Positions 7,477-14,905 of a DNA stretch of 27,584 nucleotides are shown here, piece after piece. The position numbers and the translations under genes were made by a program. Source of the stretch: CAZNMF01 sp964573795 (GTDB lineage Bacteria; Acidobacteriota; Vicinamibacteria; Vicinamibacterales; SCN-69-37); contig CAZNMF010000036.1 in NCBI GenBank assembly GCA_964573795.1, forward strand, positions 1 to 27,584, in the 5' to 3' direction. Every line of letters starts with the position of its first letter. Within the stretch, counting starts at the first letter, position 1. The notes beneath the pieces are model-generated. The model did no database searches and was not told the origin of the DNA. It saw only the letters and a list, made by a program, of their open reading frames with translations.

Positions 7477-7941
7477 TCAGTGTGAGCCTGCTCGGCCGTC
7501 GCGCAGACGCGCGGCAACCGCCGGCAGCGACAGCCACAGTCTGAGGCGGCCCGCCAGATCGGCCGCGACGGTGTCGAACGCGCGCTGCTGCTCGTGCGGC
7601 GTGCCCGTCACCGCGGCCGGATCCGGAAAGCTCCAGTGGATGCGCTCGGGCGCGCCAGGAAACACGGGGCAACTCTCGGCCGCGCGATCGCACACCGTGA
7701 TCACATAGTCGAAGTGCTGCCCGACATAGCGATCCATCGTCTTTGGAACCAGGTCGTCGCCGCGAAGGTTGTATCGGCTGGCGAGCGTCCGCTTCGCCAT
7801 CGGGTGCACCTGCGACTGCGGGTGCGTGCCCGCGCTGTGGACGTCGATTGCGCCGTTGGACAGACTGCGCAGAAGCGCTTCGGCCATCTGCGATCGAGCG
7901 GAGTTGCCGGTGCAGAGAAAGAGGACGCGCAACGGGGCCAT
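7477..7941 (-). CDS. arsC: Arsenate reductase, thioredoxin-coupled (LMW-PTP fold)
   Basis: The product is 154 residues. The ATG at 7941 has AGGAG 8 bp upstream, inside the end of the aquaporin gene, and the two genes are 2 bp apart. The N-terminal phosphatase loop LCTGNSARS provides nucleophile C10 and R16. The two further redox cysteines sit in VCDRAAESC (C84 and C91), spaced as in the Staphylococcus/Bacillus thioredoxin-linked ArsC, and the general acid is D107 in FPDPA. It reduces As(V) to As(III) through a C10-C84-C91 disulfide relay, then is regenerated by thioredoxin. It is the last gene of the minus-strand ars operon. The arsenite product is probably released through the aquaporin encoded just upstream. 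Confidence 0.94.
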   Translation of the reverse strand: MAPLRVLFLCTGNSARSQMAEALLRSLSNGAIDVHSAGTHPQSQVHPMAKRTLASRYNLRGDDLVPKTMDRYVGQHFDYVITVCDRAAESCPVFPGAPERIHWSFPDPAAVTGTPHEQQRAFDTVAADLAGRLRLWLSLPAVAARLRDGRAGSH

Positions 7942-7943
7942 GC

Positions 7944-8609
7944 CTATGTCTCCTGAGCGGTCACGGGCGACAACAGCGGTAGCGCGACGATTGCGACGAT
8001 CACGCCGATTGCCTGACCCACGAGGAACTGCGGCACGTCGACCGGCCGAATGCCGGCAAACGTGTCGGTGAGCGACCGCGCGATCGTCACCGCCGGATTC
8101 GCGAACGACGTCGAGCTGGTGAACCAGTACGCCGACGCGATGTAGCAGGCGACGACGACGGGCGCGGCCTTCGGGTCTCGCTGCCCCACGGTGCCGACGA
8201 CGACGAGCAACCCGAAGGTGGCGACCGCCTCGGCGATGCCCTGTGAGAGCCCCGGACGCGCGCGTCCGGAGATTTCGAGCAATGGCAGATCGAACATCAC
8301 GTGCGCGAGCAGCACGCCGGCCACGGCGCCGGCAATTTGAGCGGCCACATAGGCGGCGAGCTCGCGCGAGCCCAACTGTCTCGCACGCCACGCGAGCACC
8401 GACACCCAGGGGTTCAGATGTGCGCCGGATACGGGCCCAAGCGCCGCAATCAGCGCGGCCAGCGCCGAGGCCGTGGCGATCGTGTTGGCCAGCAACACGA
8501 TGGCTACGTTCCCCGACGCCAGCCGCTCGGCCATCACGCCAGAGCCGACGATCGCGCAGAGCAGGCCTGCGGTGCCGATCGCTTCGGCCAGCGCGCGATG
8601 GCGCGCCAC
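7944..8609 (-). CDS. MIP/aquaglyceroporin-family channel, AqpS-like arsenite channel
   Basis: The product is 221 residues when started at the GTG overlapping the stop of the Cys-rich peptide (TAGTG); GGAGGAG lies upstream inside that peptide's gene. A GTG at 8618 is the alternative but sits too close to the binding site. About six hydrophobic segments are present. The two MIP half-helix motifs are at HLNPW (first, with W instead of A) and FANPAVTIARSLTDTFAGI (second, canonical NPA with the downstream Arg). No ArsB or Acr3 efflux pump is present in the locus. The arrangement resembles the Sinorhizobium meliloti operon, in which AqpS plus ArsC confer arsenate resistance by downhill exit of As(III). 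That role here is inferred from context. Confidence 0.88.
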   Translation of the reverse strand: MARHRALAEAIGTAGLLCAIVGSGVMAERLASGNVAIVLLANTIATASALAALIAALGPVSGAHLNPWVSVLAWRARQLGSRELAAYVAAQIAGAVAGVLLAHVMFDLPLLEISGRARPGLSQGIAEAVATFGLLVVVGTVGQRDPKAAPVVVACYIASAYWFTSSTSFANPAVTIARSLTDTFAGIRPVDVPQFLVGQAIGVIVAIVALPLLSPVTAQET

Positions 8610-8680
8610 TAGCAGCACTCTCCTCCGCCGCAGCCACAGCCGCAGCCGCAGCCGCAGCCGGTCGTCGTCGTCTCGGTCAT
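8609..8680 (-). CDS. 23-residue Cys-Gly repeat peptide of the ars operon
   Basis: The ATG at 8680 has a textbook AGGAGG with 6-bp spacing (read on the minus strand). The frame is MTETTTT, then GC repeated five times, GGG and ECC, ending TAG. The seven cysteines make up about a third of the peptide. The stop overlaps the GTG of the aquaporin gene, so translation is coupled. I know no named family. The strong ribosome site, the first position in the operon and the cysteine density suggest a thiol-rich As(III)/metal-binding peptide. It could also be a leader peptide that couples cysteine or glycine supply to downstream expression, or merely a translated repeat. Confidence 0.6.
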   Translation of the reverse strand: MTETTTTGCGCGCGCGCGGGECC

Positions 8681-8716
8681 GGGATCCTCCTCGTCACTGC
8701 ATTCGCGTATGCAGAT

Positions 8717-8746
8717 ATGCCAACGGTAGGCGCGCCGCGATATATT
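8717..8746 (+). promoter_or_regulatory. Putative arsR promoter
   Basis: TATATT (8741-8746) resembles a -10, with ATGCCA (8717-8722) as a weak -35 at 18-bp spacing. Start of transcription would fall about 7 bp before the arsR ATG at 8760. That fits the absence of a ribosome binding site there and suggests a leaderless or nearly leaderless transcript. Confidence 0.35.
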
Positions 8747-8752
8747 TGTCAA
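8723..8752 (-). promoter_or_regulatory. Putative promoter of the ars operon (minus strand)
   Basis: Reading the minus strand, a perfect -35 TTGACA (8752-8747) is followed after 18 bp by TACCGT (8728-8723) as a weak -10. The distance to the ATG at 8680 leaves a leader of about 35 nt containing the AGGAGG. The -35 overlaps the putative ArsR operator. Confidence 0.45.
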
Positions 8753-8761
8753 GACGTATAT
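8740..8761. promoter_or_regulatory. Candidate ArsR operator (imperfect inverted repeat)
   Basis: ATATA and TATAT arms flank TTTGTCAAGACG. The element covers the -10 for arsR, the -35 for the divergent operon and the arsR start codon. ArsR/SmtB-family repressors bind AT-rich dyads in such positions. The symmetry is modest, so the exact operator limits are uncertain. Confidence 0.4.
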
Positions 8762-9149
8762 GAAGCAGTCCGGGCTCGACTCGCTCCACCAGACCTTCGC
8801 GGCGCTCGCCGATCCGACACGGCTGCGGATCGTCGGCCTGCTGCTGTCGGGCGAGGTCTGCGTCTGCCACATCCACGAGACGCTGCAGATTCCGCAGCCG
8901 AAGGCGTCGCGTCATCTCGCGTACCTGCGCAGAAGCGGGCTCGTGACGGCGACGAAGCGCGGGCTCTGGGTGCACTACGCGCTGGCCGAGCCGCGCGACG
9001 CGGCGACCGCCGACGTGCTGGCGGCGATCAAGGCGTCCGTCAGCGGCCTCGACCGCACCAGGCGCGATCGCGCGCGGCTGCAGCGCACGATGTGCTGCGT
9101 CGGCCCGGCGGCCGATCGCACGGCGCACGGCGCGTCTCGCGGGCGATAG
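8760..9149 (+). CDS. arsR: ArsR/SmtB-family arsenite-responsive repressor
   Basis: The product is 129 residues. The ATG is chosen because the protein then begins in the typical way, LDSLHQTFAALADPTRLRI. The winged helix includes the metalloid-sensing motif GEVCVCHIHE (C34 and C36, the alpha-3 CxC of classic ArsR) and the recognition-helix segment QPKASRHLAYLRRSGLV. A C-terminal CC pair (112-113) may add a ligand. It is predicted to repress its own gene and the divergent peptide-aquaporin-arsC operon until As(III) binds. No ribosome site is visible upstream. It ends 1 bp before the permease gene. Confidence 0.92.
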   Translation: MKQSGLDSLHQTFAALADPTRLRIVGLLLSGEVCVCHIHETLQIPQPKASRHLAYLRRSGLVTATKRGLWVHYALAEPRDAATADVLAAIKASVSGLDRTRRDRARLQRTMCCVGPAADRTAHGASRGR

Positions 9150-9150
9150 C

Positions 9151-9912
9151 GTGACGGCACTCGCCCTCCACACGACCACCGTCTACGTGCTCGCGGTGAT
9201 CTTCGTCGCGACGCTCATCCGATCGACCTTCGGCTTCGGCGAGGCGCTCGTCGCCGTGCCGCTGCTGGCGCTCCGTATTCCGATCGTCGTCGCCGCTCCC
9301 CTGGCCGTGTCCGTCTCGCTGCTCATCGCGGGCGCCATCGTCGTTCAGGACTGGCGGCACGTGGAAATCCGCAGCGCGAGCGGGCTGATCGCTTCGTCGC
9401 TCCTCGGCATTCCGTTCGGCCTGGCGCTGCTCGCATTCGCGAGCGACCATGTCGTCCGGCTGATTCTCGGGATCGCGATCGTGGGCTTTGCGATCTACTC
9501 GATGGCGGCCAGTGCGACATGGCGCCTGGACGCCGATCACCCCGTCTGGCTCGCGGGCGCGGGCTTCTGCTCCGGCGTGCTCGGCGGCGCGTACGGCATG
9601 AACGGCCCGCCGCTCGCGATCTACGGCGGGCTGCGGCGCTGGTCGCCGCAGCGCTTTCGCGCGACGCTGCAGGCGTATTTCCTGATCGCGAGCGCCGCCG
9701 GCCTGATCGGCTACGTCGCGATCGGCCTCTGGCGTCCCGACGTCACGCGCTACGTGCTGCTATCGCTGCCCTTCGTCGGCCTCGGCGTCGTCGCCGGCCG
9801 ATGGCTCAATCACCGGCTGCGAGGCGATCGCTTCTTCCAGGTCGTCTACGGCGCGCTGATGCTGCTCGGCGCCGTGCTCGTCGCGCAGGCCGCGCGTGCC
9901 TGGCCGACGTAG
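9151..9912 (+). CDS. TauE/SafE (TSUP) family membrane permease
   Basis: The product is 253 residues. The GTG start lies one base after the arsR stop, so the genes are probably co-transcribed and coupled. The family signature STFGFGEALVAVPLLAL near the N-terminus is repeated in the second half as SGVLGGAYGMNGPPLAIYG, the two-fold repeat of TSUP proteins. About eight hydrophobic segments fill the chain. Relatives export or import sulfite, sulfonates, thiosulfate or other anions. Its position behind arsR suggests arsenic-responsive expression, but the substrate is unknown. It ends 10 bp before the convergent glycosyltransferase gene with no obvious terminator between. Confidence 0.88.
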   Translation: MTALALHTTTVYVLAVIFVATLIRSTFGFGEALVAVPLLALRIPIVVAAPLAVSVSLLIAGAIVVQDWRHVEIRSASGLIASSLLGIPFGLALLAFASDHVVRLILGIAIVGFAIYSMAASATWRLDADHPVWLAGAGFCSGVLGGAYGMNGPPLAIYGGLRRWSPQRFRATLQAYFLIASAAGLIGYVAIGLWRPDVTRYVLLSLPFVGLGVVAGRWLNHRLRGDRFFQVVYGALMLLGAVLVAQAARAWPT

Positions 9913-9922
9913 CCGTCGTGCC

Positions 9923-11221
9923 TCATTCGTTCGCTCCGACGGCCATGGCCGACGCGCGGGCGCGCCGAAGCCGGCCGATGATGCCGCGATCCGCCAGCCC
10001 CGCCGGCAGCCGCCGCAGGATCTCCCGGCCGAGATGCTGCGGGTTGCCGAAGTGCGCGAGCGCGCCGGCGACGGTGACGGTGCGATCCGCATACAGCCGC
10101 TCATAGACCTCCGCGGCGCGCTCGACCGAATGTCGTTCGCGCACGAACTGCGCGCACGAGGCCTGAACGCGGGCGGCCACGCCTCCATCCGCGAGCCGAG
10201 CGCGAAGCGCGTCGTGCATCTGCTCGACGACGTCCTCGTCCGACACGACCCGCTGGCTCCAGCGCCCCTGAAAGTTCGTGTCGGCCATCGCCGCGATGTT
10301 CGACGCATCGACGAGCCCGAGATATCTCGCGCCCCACGCGACCAGCGTCGGCCGCTCGAGCGCGATCGCCTCGATCGCCGTGCGGCCGGAGCCGAGGCAC
10401 ACGTCGGCGGCCGCCGCGTAGCGCGTGCCGGCCTCGAGCGGCTCCGTCACCGAATGCGCGATCGTCCGTCCCGCGTCGGCGTTGGCCTGCTCGACGAGGC
10501 GCCGAATCTCGCGCGCCACGTCGGGCTCCTGCGCGAAGCCCGCGTGCAGGAACGCGGCGCGGCGGCCGTCGCGACCGAGACGTCCGGCGAGCGCCAGACC
10601 GAGCCGCACGCTGCGAAGGTACGTCTTCGCGCACCGCGCCACGCGGACGACGAGCAGATCGTCGTCGGCCAGGCCGAAGGTCTGCCGGATCTCACGACGC
10701 GCGCGCGCACGGATCTCCGGTGTCAGCGGGCGAAAATCGATACGCGCCGGCAGCACGTGCACGGCCGTGCCCGGGCTGCGGCGCCGCGCGTCCTCGGCGA
10801 CCTCGCGCGTGAAGACGACGACGCGATTCAGACCGTAGTAGTCGATCGGTGCGCCGCCGGACGTCACCGTCCACACGAACGCGCGCCCCGTGTCTCTGGC
10901 GACGAGCGCCGCATCGCGCACGGCGTCGTAGAACTCGAGCCAGTGCATCGCGTCGTACGCGCCGCCCCGGACGATCTCGCGCAGGCGGCGGCGAAACGCG
11001 CCGTGTCCGGTCCACGAGTACAACCCGGCGATCGGCACCGTCGCGAAACCGGCCTCGCGGACGAGCGTGTCCGTCCCGGCCGACGCCCTATCGCCCGCGT
11101 GGACGAGCACGTCCACGACGTGCCCGCGATCGCGCAGCGCCTCCGCGAGCGCGACGGCCGTGCGCGTGTGCCCGCCGAGCCCGGGCGATAGGAGCCCAAA
11201 GAGAATCCGGTGCGATGTCAT
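9923..11221 (-). CDS. GT-B fold glycosyltransferase, GT4-like
   Basis: The product is 432 residues, with the start at ATG 11221. The N-terminal half opens with a beta strand and Gly-rich loop, ILFGLLSPGLGGHTRTAVALAEAL, typical of the acceptor domain of GT4-type enzymes. The C-terminal half has LLVVRVARCAKTYLRSV, where relatives have the sugar-nucleotide domain opening. It then has GSGRTAIEAIALERPTLV, corresponding to the E-x-hydrophobic-A-x3-(R/K)-P donor-binding region. There is no signal peptide or membrane helix. It probably transfers a sugar from a nucleotide donor in the cytoplasm for polysaccharide or glycolipid synthesis. It is divergent from the RmlC-like gene about 90 bp away. Donor and acceptor are unknown. 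Confidence 0.8.
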   Translation of the reverse strand: MTSHRILFGLLSPGLGGHTRTAVALAEALRDRGHVVDVLVHAGDRASAGTDTLVREAGFATVPIAGLYSWTGHGAFRRRLREIVRGGAYDAMHWLEFYDAVRDAALVARDTGRAFVWTVTSGGAPIDYYGLNRVVVFTREVAEDARRRSPGTAVHVLPARIDFRPLTPEIRARARREIRQTFGLADDDLLVVRVARCAKTYLRSVRLGLALAGRLGRDGRRAAFLHAGFAQEPDVAREIRRLVEQANADAGRTIAHSVTEPLEAGTRYAAAADVCLGSGRTAIEAIALERPTLVAWGARYLGLVDASNIAAMADTNFQGRWSQRVVSDEDVVEQMHDALRARLADGGVAARVQASCAQFVRERHSVERAAEVYERLYADRTVTVAGALAHFGNPQHLGREILRRLPAGLADRGIIGRLRRARASAMAVGANE

Positions 11222-11311
11222 GGCAGAATGCCGCAGCGCGTGCGCCGCGTGAGCGTATCGCGATTCCAGTGTTCGTGCTGTTCGTCCGTCTCCTTCCGAG
11301 GCTGCTCCCCC

Positions 11312-11929
11312 ATGCGCAACGTCTCCCGTAACGTCGACGAGCTCGTGCACGGCACGAGCGGGCTCGTCGCCGGCACCGCGATCGATGGCGTCGAGCTGCG
11401 ACGTCTGACCGTGCACCGCGATCACCGCGGCTCCTTCACCGAAGTGTTCCAGCAGTCGTGGCGCACGTGCATCGCGCCCGTGCAGTGGAGCGCCGTGCAA
11501 TCGCGCGCGCGCGTGTTCCGCGGCGTCCATCTCCATCGGCGCCACGACGAGTACTTCAGCGTCCTCCAGGGCCGTGCAACCGTCGGCCTGCGCGATGTCC
11601 GCCCGTGGTCGCCGACGCGCGACGCGTGGGCCATGTACGAGCTGTTCGGCGCCGACCTGGCGTGCGTCACGTTTCCGCTCGGCGTGCTGCACGGCTGGTA
11701 CTTTCACGAGGACACGCTGCACCTGCAGGCGGTATCCGAGGCGTACGCCGACTACGGCGAGGACGACAACTGGGGATGCGTGTGGTCCGATCCGGCGCTG
11801 GAGATCCCCTGGCCGATCAGGGACGAGCCGATCGTGACCCGGCGCGCGGGCGACTTCCCCACGCTCCACACGCTGCTCGACGCGCTCGGAGACTGGACGG
11901 TGGACAAGCGCTCCTCAAGTCAAAAGTAG
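11312..11929 (+). CDS. RmlC-like dTDP-4-dehydrorhamnose 3,5-epimerase family protein
   Basis: The product is 205 residues, with the ATG at 11312. The cupin core shows D37-HRGSF-x-E44 (the D-x-RG-x-F-x-E motif), FRGVHLH with catalytic-type H73, VRPWSPT, and VLHGWYFHEDTLHLQAVSEAY, which corresponds to the HGF/active-site Tyr region. The family epimerises C3 and/or C5 of dTDP-4-keto-6-deoxy sugars. Some positions differ from RmlC proper (H-W-Y-F for the usual H-G-F), so a different sugar or one-carbon specificity is possible. No rmlA, B or D is nearby. The last codons and TAG lie in a large inverted repeat shared with the convergent oxidoreductase gene. Confidence 0.82.
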   Translation: MRNVSRNVDELVHGTSGLVAGTAIDGVELRRLTVHRDHRGSFTEVFQQSWRTCIAPVQWSAVQSRARVFRGVHLHRRHDEYFSVLQGRATVGLRDVRPWSPTRDAWAMYELFGADLACVTFPLGVLHGWYFHEDTLHLQAVSEAYADYGEDDNWGCVWSDPALEIPWPIRDEPIVTRRAGDFPTLHTLLDALGDWTVDKRSSSQK

Positions 11930-12016
11930 AAAGCCAAAAGCCAGAAGTGAGGAACCTGCACGTTCCCTACTTTTTGGCTTCTGGCTTTGAACTTTTAACT
12001 TGAGGAATGCTTGTCC
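11902..12016. repeat. ~115-nt near-perfect inverted repeat; likely bidirectional terminator
   Basis: The left arm starts GGACAAGC at 11902 and the right arm ends GCTTGTCC at 12016. The arms pair over about 55 bp with some ten mismatches and one bulge, down to a small centre GGAAC-CTGCAC-GTTCC near 11951-11966. The arms contain the word-like runs CAAAAG, AAAGCCA and CCAGAAG. The convergent genes end inside the arms and take their stop codons from it (TAG 11927-11929 plus strand; TAA at 11997-11995 minus strand). Both proteins therefore end in the shared tail DK-(R/H)-SSS. The RNA hairpin would be very stable, and the A- and T-rich arms may aid termination in both directions. Confidence 0.8.
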
Positions 12017-12927
12017 GTCCCCAGTCCCGCGAGCTCGCGCAGGCGCACGACGGCTTTGACGACCTCGGCGCCCTCCGCCGCCGTGCTCTTCGGCGGCGGA
12101 CCGCCGTCGAGGACGCCGAGGAACGCGGCGAGCTGACGTCGCAACGCGGACTCGCGCGGGACGTCTCGCACGTCGATCGGCGGCATCGCCCGCGTGCGCG
12201 CGTCGCCTCGCGCGATCTCGATCTGTCCGGCGTCGGGATCGCGCATCACGGCGACGCCATCGCGTCCGTGCACGCGCACTTCCCGCCGTTTGTCGCGATA
12301 GCGATTCGACACGTCGAACGCCAGCCACGGCGCGTCGCCGAGCAGCGCGATCAGTCCGACCGCGCGTCCGTCCTGTACTTCGGCCAGCGCGGCGCGCGGC
12401 GCGGGAATGCCACCGAGGATCTCAATCGCCAGCGTGAGATCGTGCGGCGCCAGGTTCCACACGCTGTCGACGTCCGTTCGCGGGCTGGTCCAATTCGTCC
12501 GCGTGCTGCGCAGACCGGCAATCGGACCGATTTCACCGGACCGCGCGATCTCGCCGAGCTGCTCGATGCCGGGGTGGTAGCGCCAGACATGTCCGACGAA
12601 CAGACGATTGCCGCCGTGCGCCGCCAGCCGCTCGGCATCGGCGACGCTGGTCGTGAACGGCTTCTCGACGAGCGTCGGGACGCCGCGCGGCAGCAGTACG
12701 TCGACCACGGCCGCGTGCGTCACCGCCGGCGTCGCGACGACGAGCGCGTCGACCTCGGGCAGTTCGCGCGCCTCGCCGACCGTCGTCGCGCCGAGCGCCC
12801 TCGCCGACGCGCGCGCCGCCTCGTCGGTGTCCGCGACGACGACGGAGGCGCCGAGCGAAGCGAGATCGCGAAGTACGCGCGCGCCCCAGAGCCCGCAGCC
12901 GACCAGCCCGATGACCTTGCGCGCCAT
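11995..12927 (-). CDS. Gfo/Idh/MocA family NAD(P)-dependent sugar oxidoreductase
   Basis: The product is 310 residues, with the ATG at 12927. The Rossmann motif GLVGCGLWG (7-15) and the family's catalytic-type EKP (E88-K89-P90 in LVEKPFTTS) are clear. The C-terminal domain follows, with GHVWRYHPGIEQL and the WNLAPHDLTLAIEI histidine segment seen in sugar 3-oxidases such as WlbA/KijD10-like enzymes. It oxidises or reduces a (nucleotide-)sugar hydroxyl with NAD(P). With the GT and the RmlC-like gene it suggests synthesis of a modified sugar. It converges on the RmlC-like gene and ends in the shared inverted repeat. Confidence 0.9.
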   Translation of the reverse strand: MARKVIGLVGCGLWGARVLRDLASLGASVVVADTDEAARASARALGATTVGEARELPEVDALVVATPAVTHAAVVDVLLPRGVPTLVEKPFTTSVADAERLAAHGGNRLFVGHVWRYHPGIEQLGEIARSGEIGPIAGLRSTRTNWTSPRTDVDSVWNLAPHDLTLAIEILGGIPAPRAALAEVQDGRAVGLIALLGDAPWLAFDVSNRYRDKRREVRVHGRDGVAVMRDPDAGQIEIARGDARTRAMPPIDVRDVPRESALRRQLAAFLGVLDGGPPPKSTAAEGAEVVKAVVRLRELAGLGTDKHSSS

Positions 12928-13012
12928 GCGCGGGCATCGTAGCGCGTCTGGCGACGAGGTGTCGCGGGTGCGCCGTCACGCCGGACGCGACGTCCGACGC
13001 CGATCGCGGCGT

Positions 13013-13336
13013 CTATGCGGGATGGCCTGTCTCGTCGGGCTCGCGTTCCTGCGCGGATCGCCGCCGCAATCCGCTCGCGCACACCAGAGCGGTCGTGGCC
13101 GCGGCAAAGAGCGCGGCCGACAGAATGGGTCCGTAGTATGCCCACGCGGCGCCGCCGAAACGATGCTCCGAGAGCTCCGGTGCGTAGCCGCCCGGGGTCG
13201 GCGAAGCGAACAGCGTGAGACCTCCGGCCACGGCGGCGATGAAGGCCACGAGCAGCAGCGTCCGTTCGCGTGGGGCGCCGAAGTAGGCGACGACGGCGAC
13301 GAGGACGATGGCCACGATGATCGCGGTGTGACTCAT
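13013..13336 (-). CDS. Small membrane protein of unknown function
   Basis: The product is 107 residues. The ATG at 13336 is selected because GGAGGT lies 5-6 bp upstream; an ATG at 13474 in the same frame lacks this. There are three hydrophobic stretches: about 4-20 (IIVAIVLVAVVAYF), 26-46 and 70-92. An extended loop with PTPGGYAPELSEHRFGG lies between the second and third, and the tail RRRSAQEREPDETG is charged. I recognise no family. It is divergent from the outer-membrane-like gene by 228 bp, where I see no firm promoter. Confidence 0.65.
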   Translation of the reverse strand: MSHTAIIVAIVLVAVVAYFGAPRERTLLLVAFIAAVAGGLTLFASPTPGGYAPELSEHRFGGAAWAYYGPILSAALFAAATTALVCASGLRRRSAQEREPDETGHPA

Positions 13337-13564
13337 GGGAGTACCTCCATCGAAATCGATCCAATTCGTGCGCCACGGCCCGATCGTGCCAACGCGGGCC
13401 GTCGTTCGACGGCAACGCGCGGACGTAGCCATGCCGCGACCCACGATGGCCATGACGTGCCTCAATACGCGCACGATTCAGCTACTATCCGTCGCCAGTG
13501 AGCTACTCCCGCCCGATCGTGCGCATTGACTGAATGAGCCGACGTGCAGCGGCCAGGAGATGTC

Positions 13565-14191
13565 ATGCGCATGTGGATGTGGCGACCGTTGATTCTCGCA
13601 ACAGGACTGGCGATCGTGCCGGCGATTGCCGCGGCTCAGGCTGCCGCGCCGCCGCGCGTTTCCATCGGCGCCGGCGCCGGCGTGGCACTTCCCTTTCACG
13701 GTGATTTCGACTTCACACCGTGGGCCTGGGAAGGCATGGCGCGCGTCGCGCTGTCCACGCATGTGCTGATCGAAGGAATGGTCGGCGAGTGGCGTCATGC
13801 CGAGACGTTCCTCGCGACGGACGTGCCGTCGCCTCCGGGCACGATTGGCCGCATCGCTCAGACGACACGCCGGACACAGCGCTCGTGGCAGGTGAACGTC
13901 CTCGCCACACGCGCGATTGGACGCCTGCGCGTGTCGGGCGGCGGTGGCGTGGGCATACTGCAACACGAACGACGGACGCAGACGACGGCGAGCGACTGCT
14001 CGCCCGGCGTGACCTGCGGCGCGTCAGAGTCGGCGTCCACCGCGTCCGGCGCGCTGCAGGGTGCCGGCGACGTCGAGGCGCGCCTTGCGCACGGCGCCGC
14101 GATCTTCGGTCAGGCGCGGCTCGTCGTGCCGATGTCGGATCCAGCGGGCTCCGACATGCGCATCACCGCCGGCCTTCGATGGGAGCGCTGA
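13565..14191 (+). CDS. Predicted outer-membrane beta-barrel-like secreted protein
   Basis: The product is 208 residues from the ATG at 13565, with AGGAGA 4 bp upstream; ATG 13571 is an alternative. A signal peptide runs from the positively charged start through LILATGLAIVPAIAAAQA. The remainder alternates polar and hydrophobic residues in Gly-rich strands (VSIGAGAGVALPF, VLIEGMVGEWRH, RLRVSGGGGVGIL, IFGQARLVVPMS, MRITAGLRWER). This is typical of small outer-membrane beta-barrels in this kind of genome. Two cysteines in SDCSPGVTCG could form a loop disulfide. No specific family is assigned. Confidence 0.7.
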   Translation: MRMWMWRPLILATGLAIVPAIAAAQAAAPPRVSIGAGAGVALPFHGDFDFTPWAWEGMARVALSTHVLIEGMVGEWRHAETFLATDVPSPPGTIGRIAQTTRRTQRSWQVNVLATRAIGRLRVSGGGGVGILQHERRTQTTASDCSPGVTCGASESASTASGALQGAGDVEARLAHGAAIFGQARLVVPMSDPAGSDMRITAGLRWER

Positions 14192-14241
14192 CGAGCGTTG
14201 CCCGCGCGGCGCCTTGTGCACGCCCTGCGCTACCATGCGTC

Positions 14242-14799
14242 ATGGGCCGACTTCCCGACGCCATCGACAACAAACTGCGCGCGTTCCTCGAGGCGCAGCA
14301 TCTCTTCTTCGTCGCCACGGCGCCGCTTGACGCGGACGGCCACATCAACGTCTCGCCCAAAGGTCTCGACACGTTCCGCAACGTCGACGCGCAGACCGTC
14401 GCGTATCTCGACTTCGTCGGCAGCGGCGCCGAGACGATCGCGCACCTGCGCGAGAACGGGCGCATCTGTCTCATGTTCTGCGCCTTCGACGGCCCGCCGC
14501 GCATCGTCCGCCTGCACGGCCGCGGCGAGACGATCACGCCAGACGATGCGCGGTTCGACGCGCTGCGCGCGCGATTCCCCGATGCGCCCGACGGCAGCGT
14601 CCGCGCCATCGTCCTCGTCCACGTCGCACGCGTGAGCGACTCGTGCGGCTACGGCGTGCCGCTCTTCCGCTACGAAGGCGAGCGCCCGCAGCTCGCCGCG
14701 TGGGCCGCGCGCAAAGGCCCCGACGGGCTCGCCCGCTATCAGCGCGAGAAGAACGCGCTGAGCATCGACGGGCTGCCCGCGCTGTCACTGCGCGACTGA
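14242..14799 (+). CDS. Pyridoxamine 5'-phosphate oxidase (PPOX) family flavoprotein
   Basis: The product is 185 residues, with the start at ATG 14242. The split-barrel FMN-binding fold is indicated by HLFFVATAPLDADGHINVSPKGLDTFR (SPKG at 38-41) and by the conserved strand pattern VAYLDFVGSG, ICLMFCAFDGPPRIVRLHGRGE. The C-terminal KGPDGLARYQREKNALSIDGLP is characteristic of one PPOX-family group annotated only as pyridoxamine 5'-phosphate oxidase family protein. It is unlikely to be PdxH itself. A flavin- or F420-dependent reductase or haem-related role is possible. It is followed about 107 bp later by the glucan synthase gene. Confidence 0.86.
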   Translation: MGRLPDAIDNKLRAFLEAQHLFFVATAPLDADGHINVSPKGLDTFRNVDAQTVAYLDFVGSGAETIAHLRENGRICLMFCAFDGPPRIVRLHGRGETITPDDARFDALRARFPDAPDGSVRAIVLVHVARVSDSCGYGVPLFRYEGERPQLAAWAARKGPDGLARYQREKNALSIDGLPALSLRD

Positions 14800-14905
14800 C
14801 GCGCGCGCACCTGCGCCGCGTGTCTCCGCTCGTGGCGCGCGGGCTCGCGCGCCGTGGGGCGGAGCGGCGATCCATCGATGCCAAAGGGCCATACGATGGA
14901 CAGAC

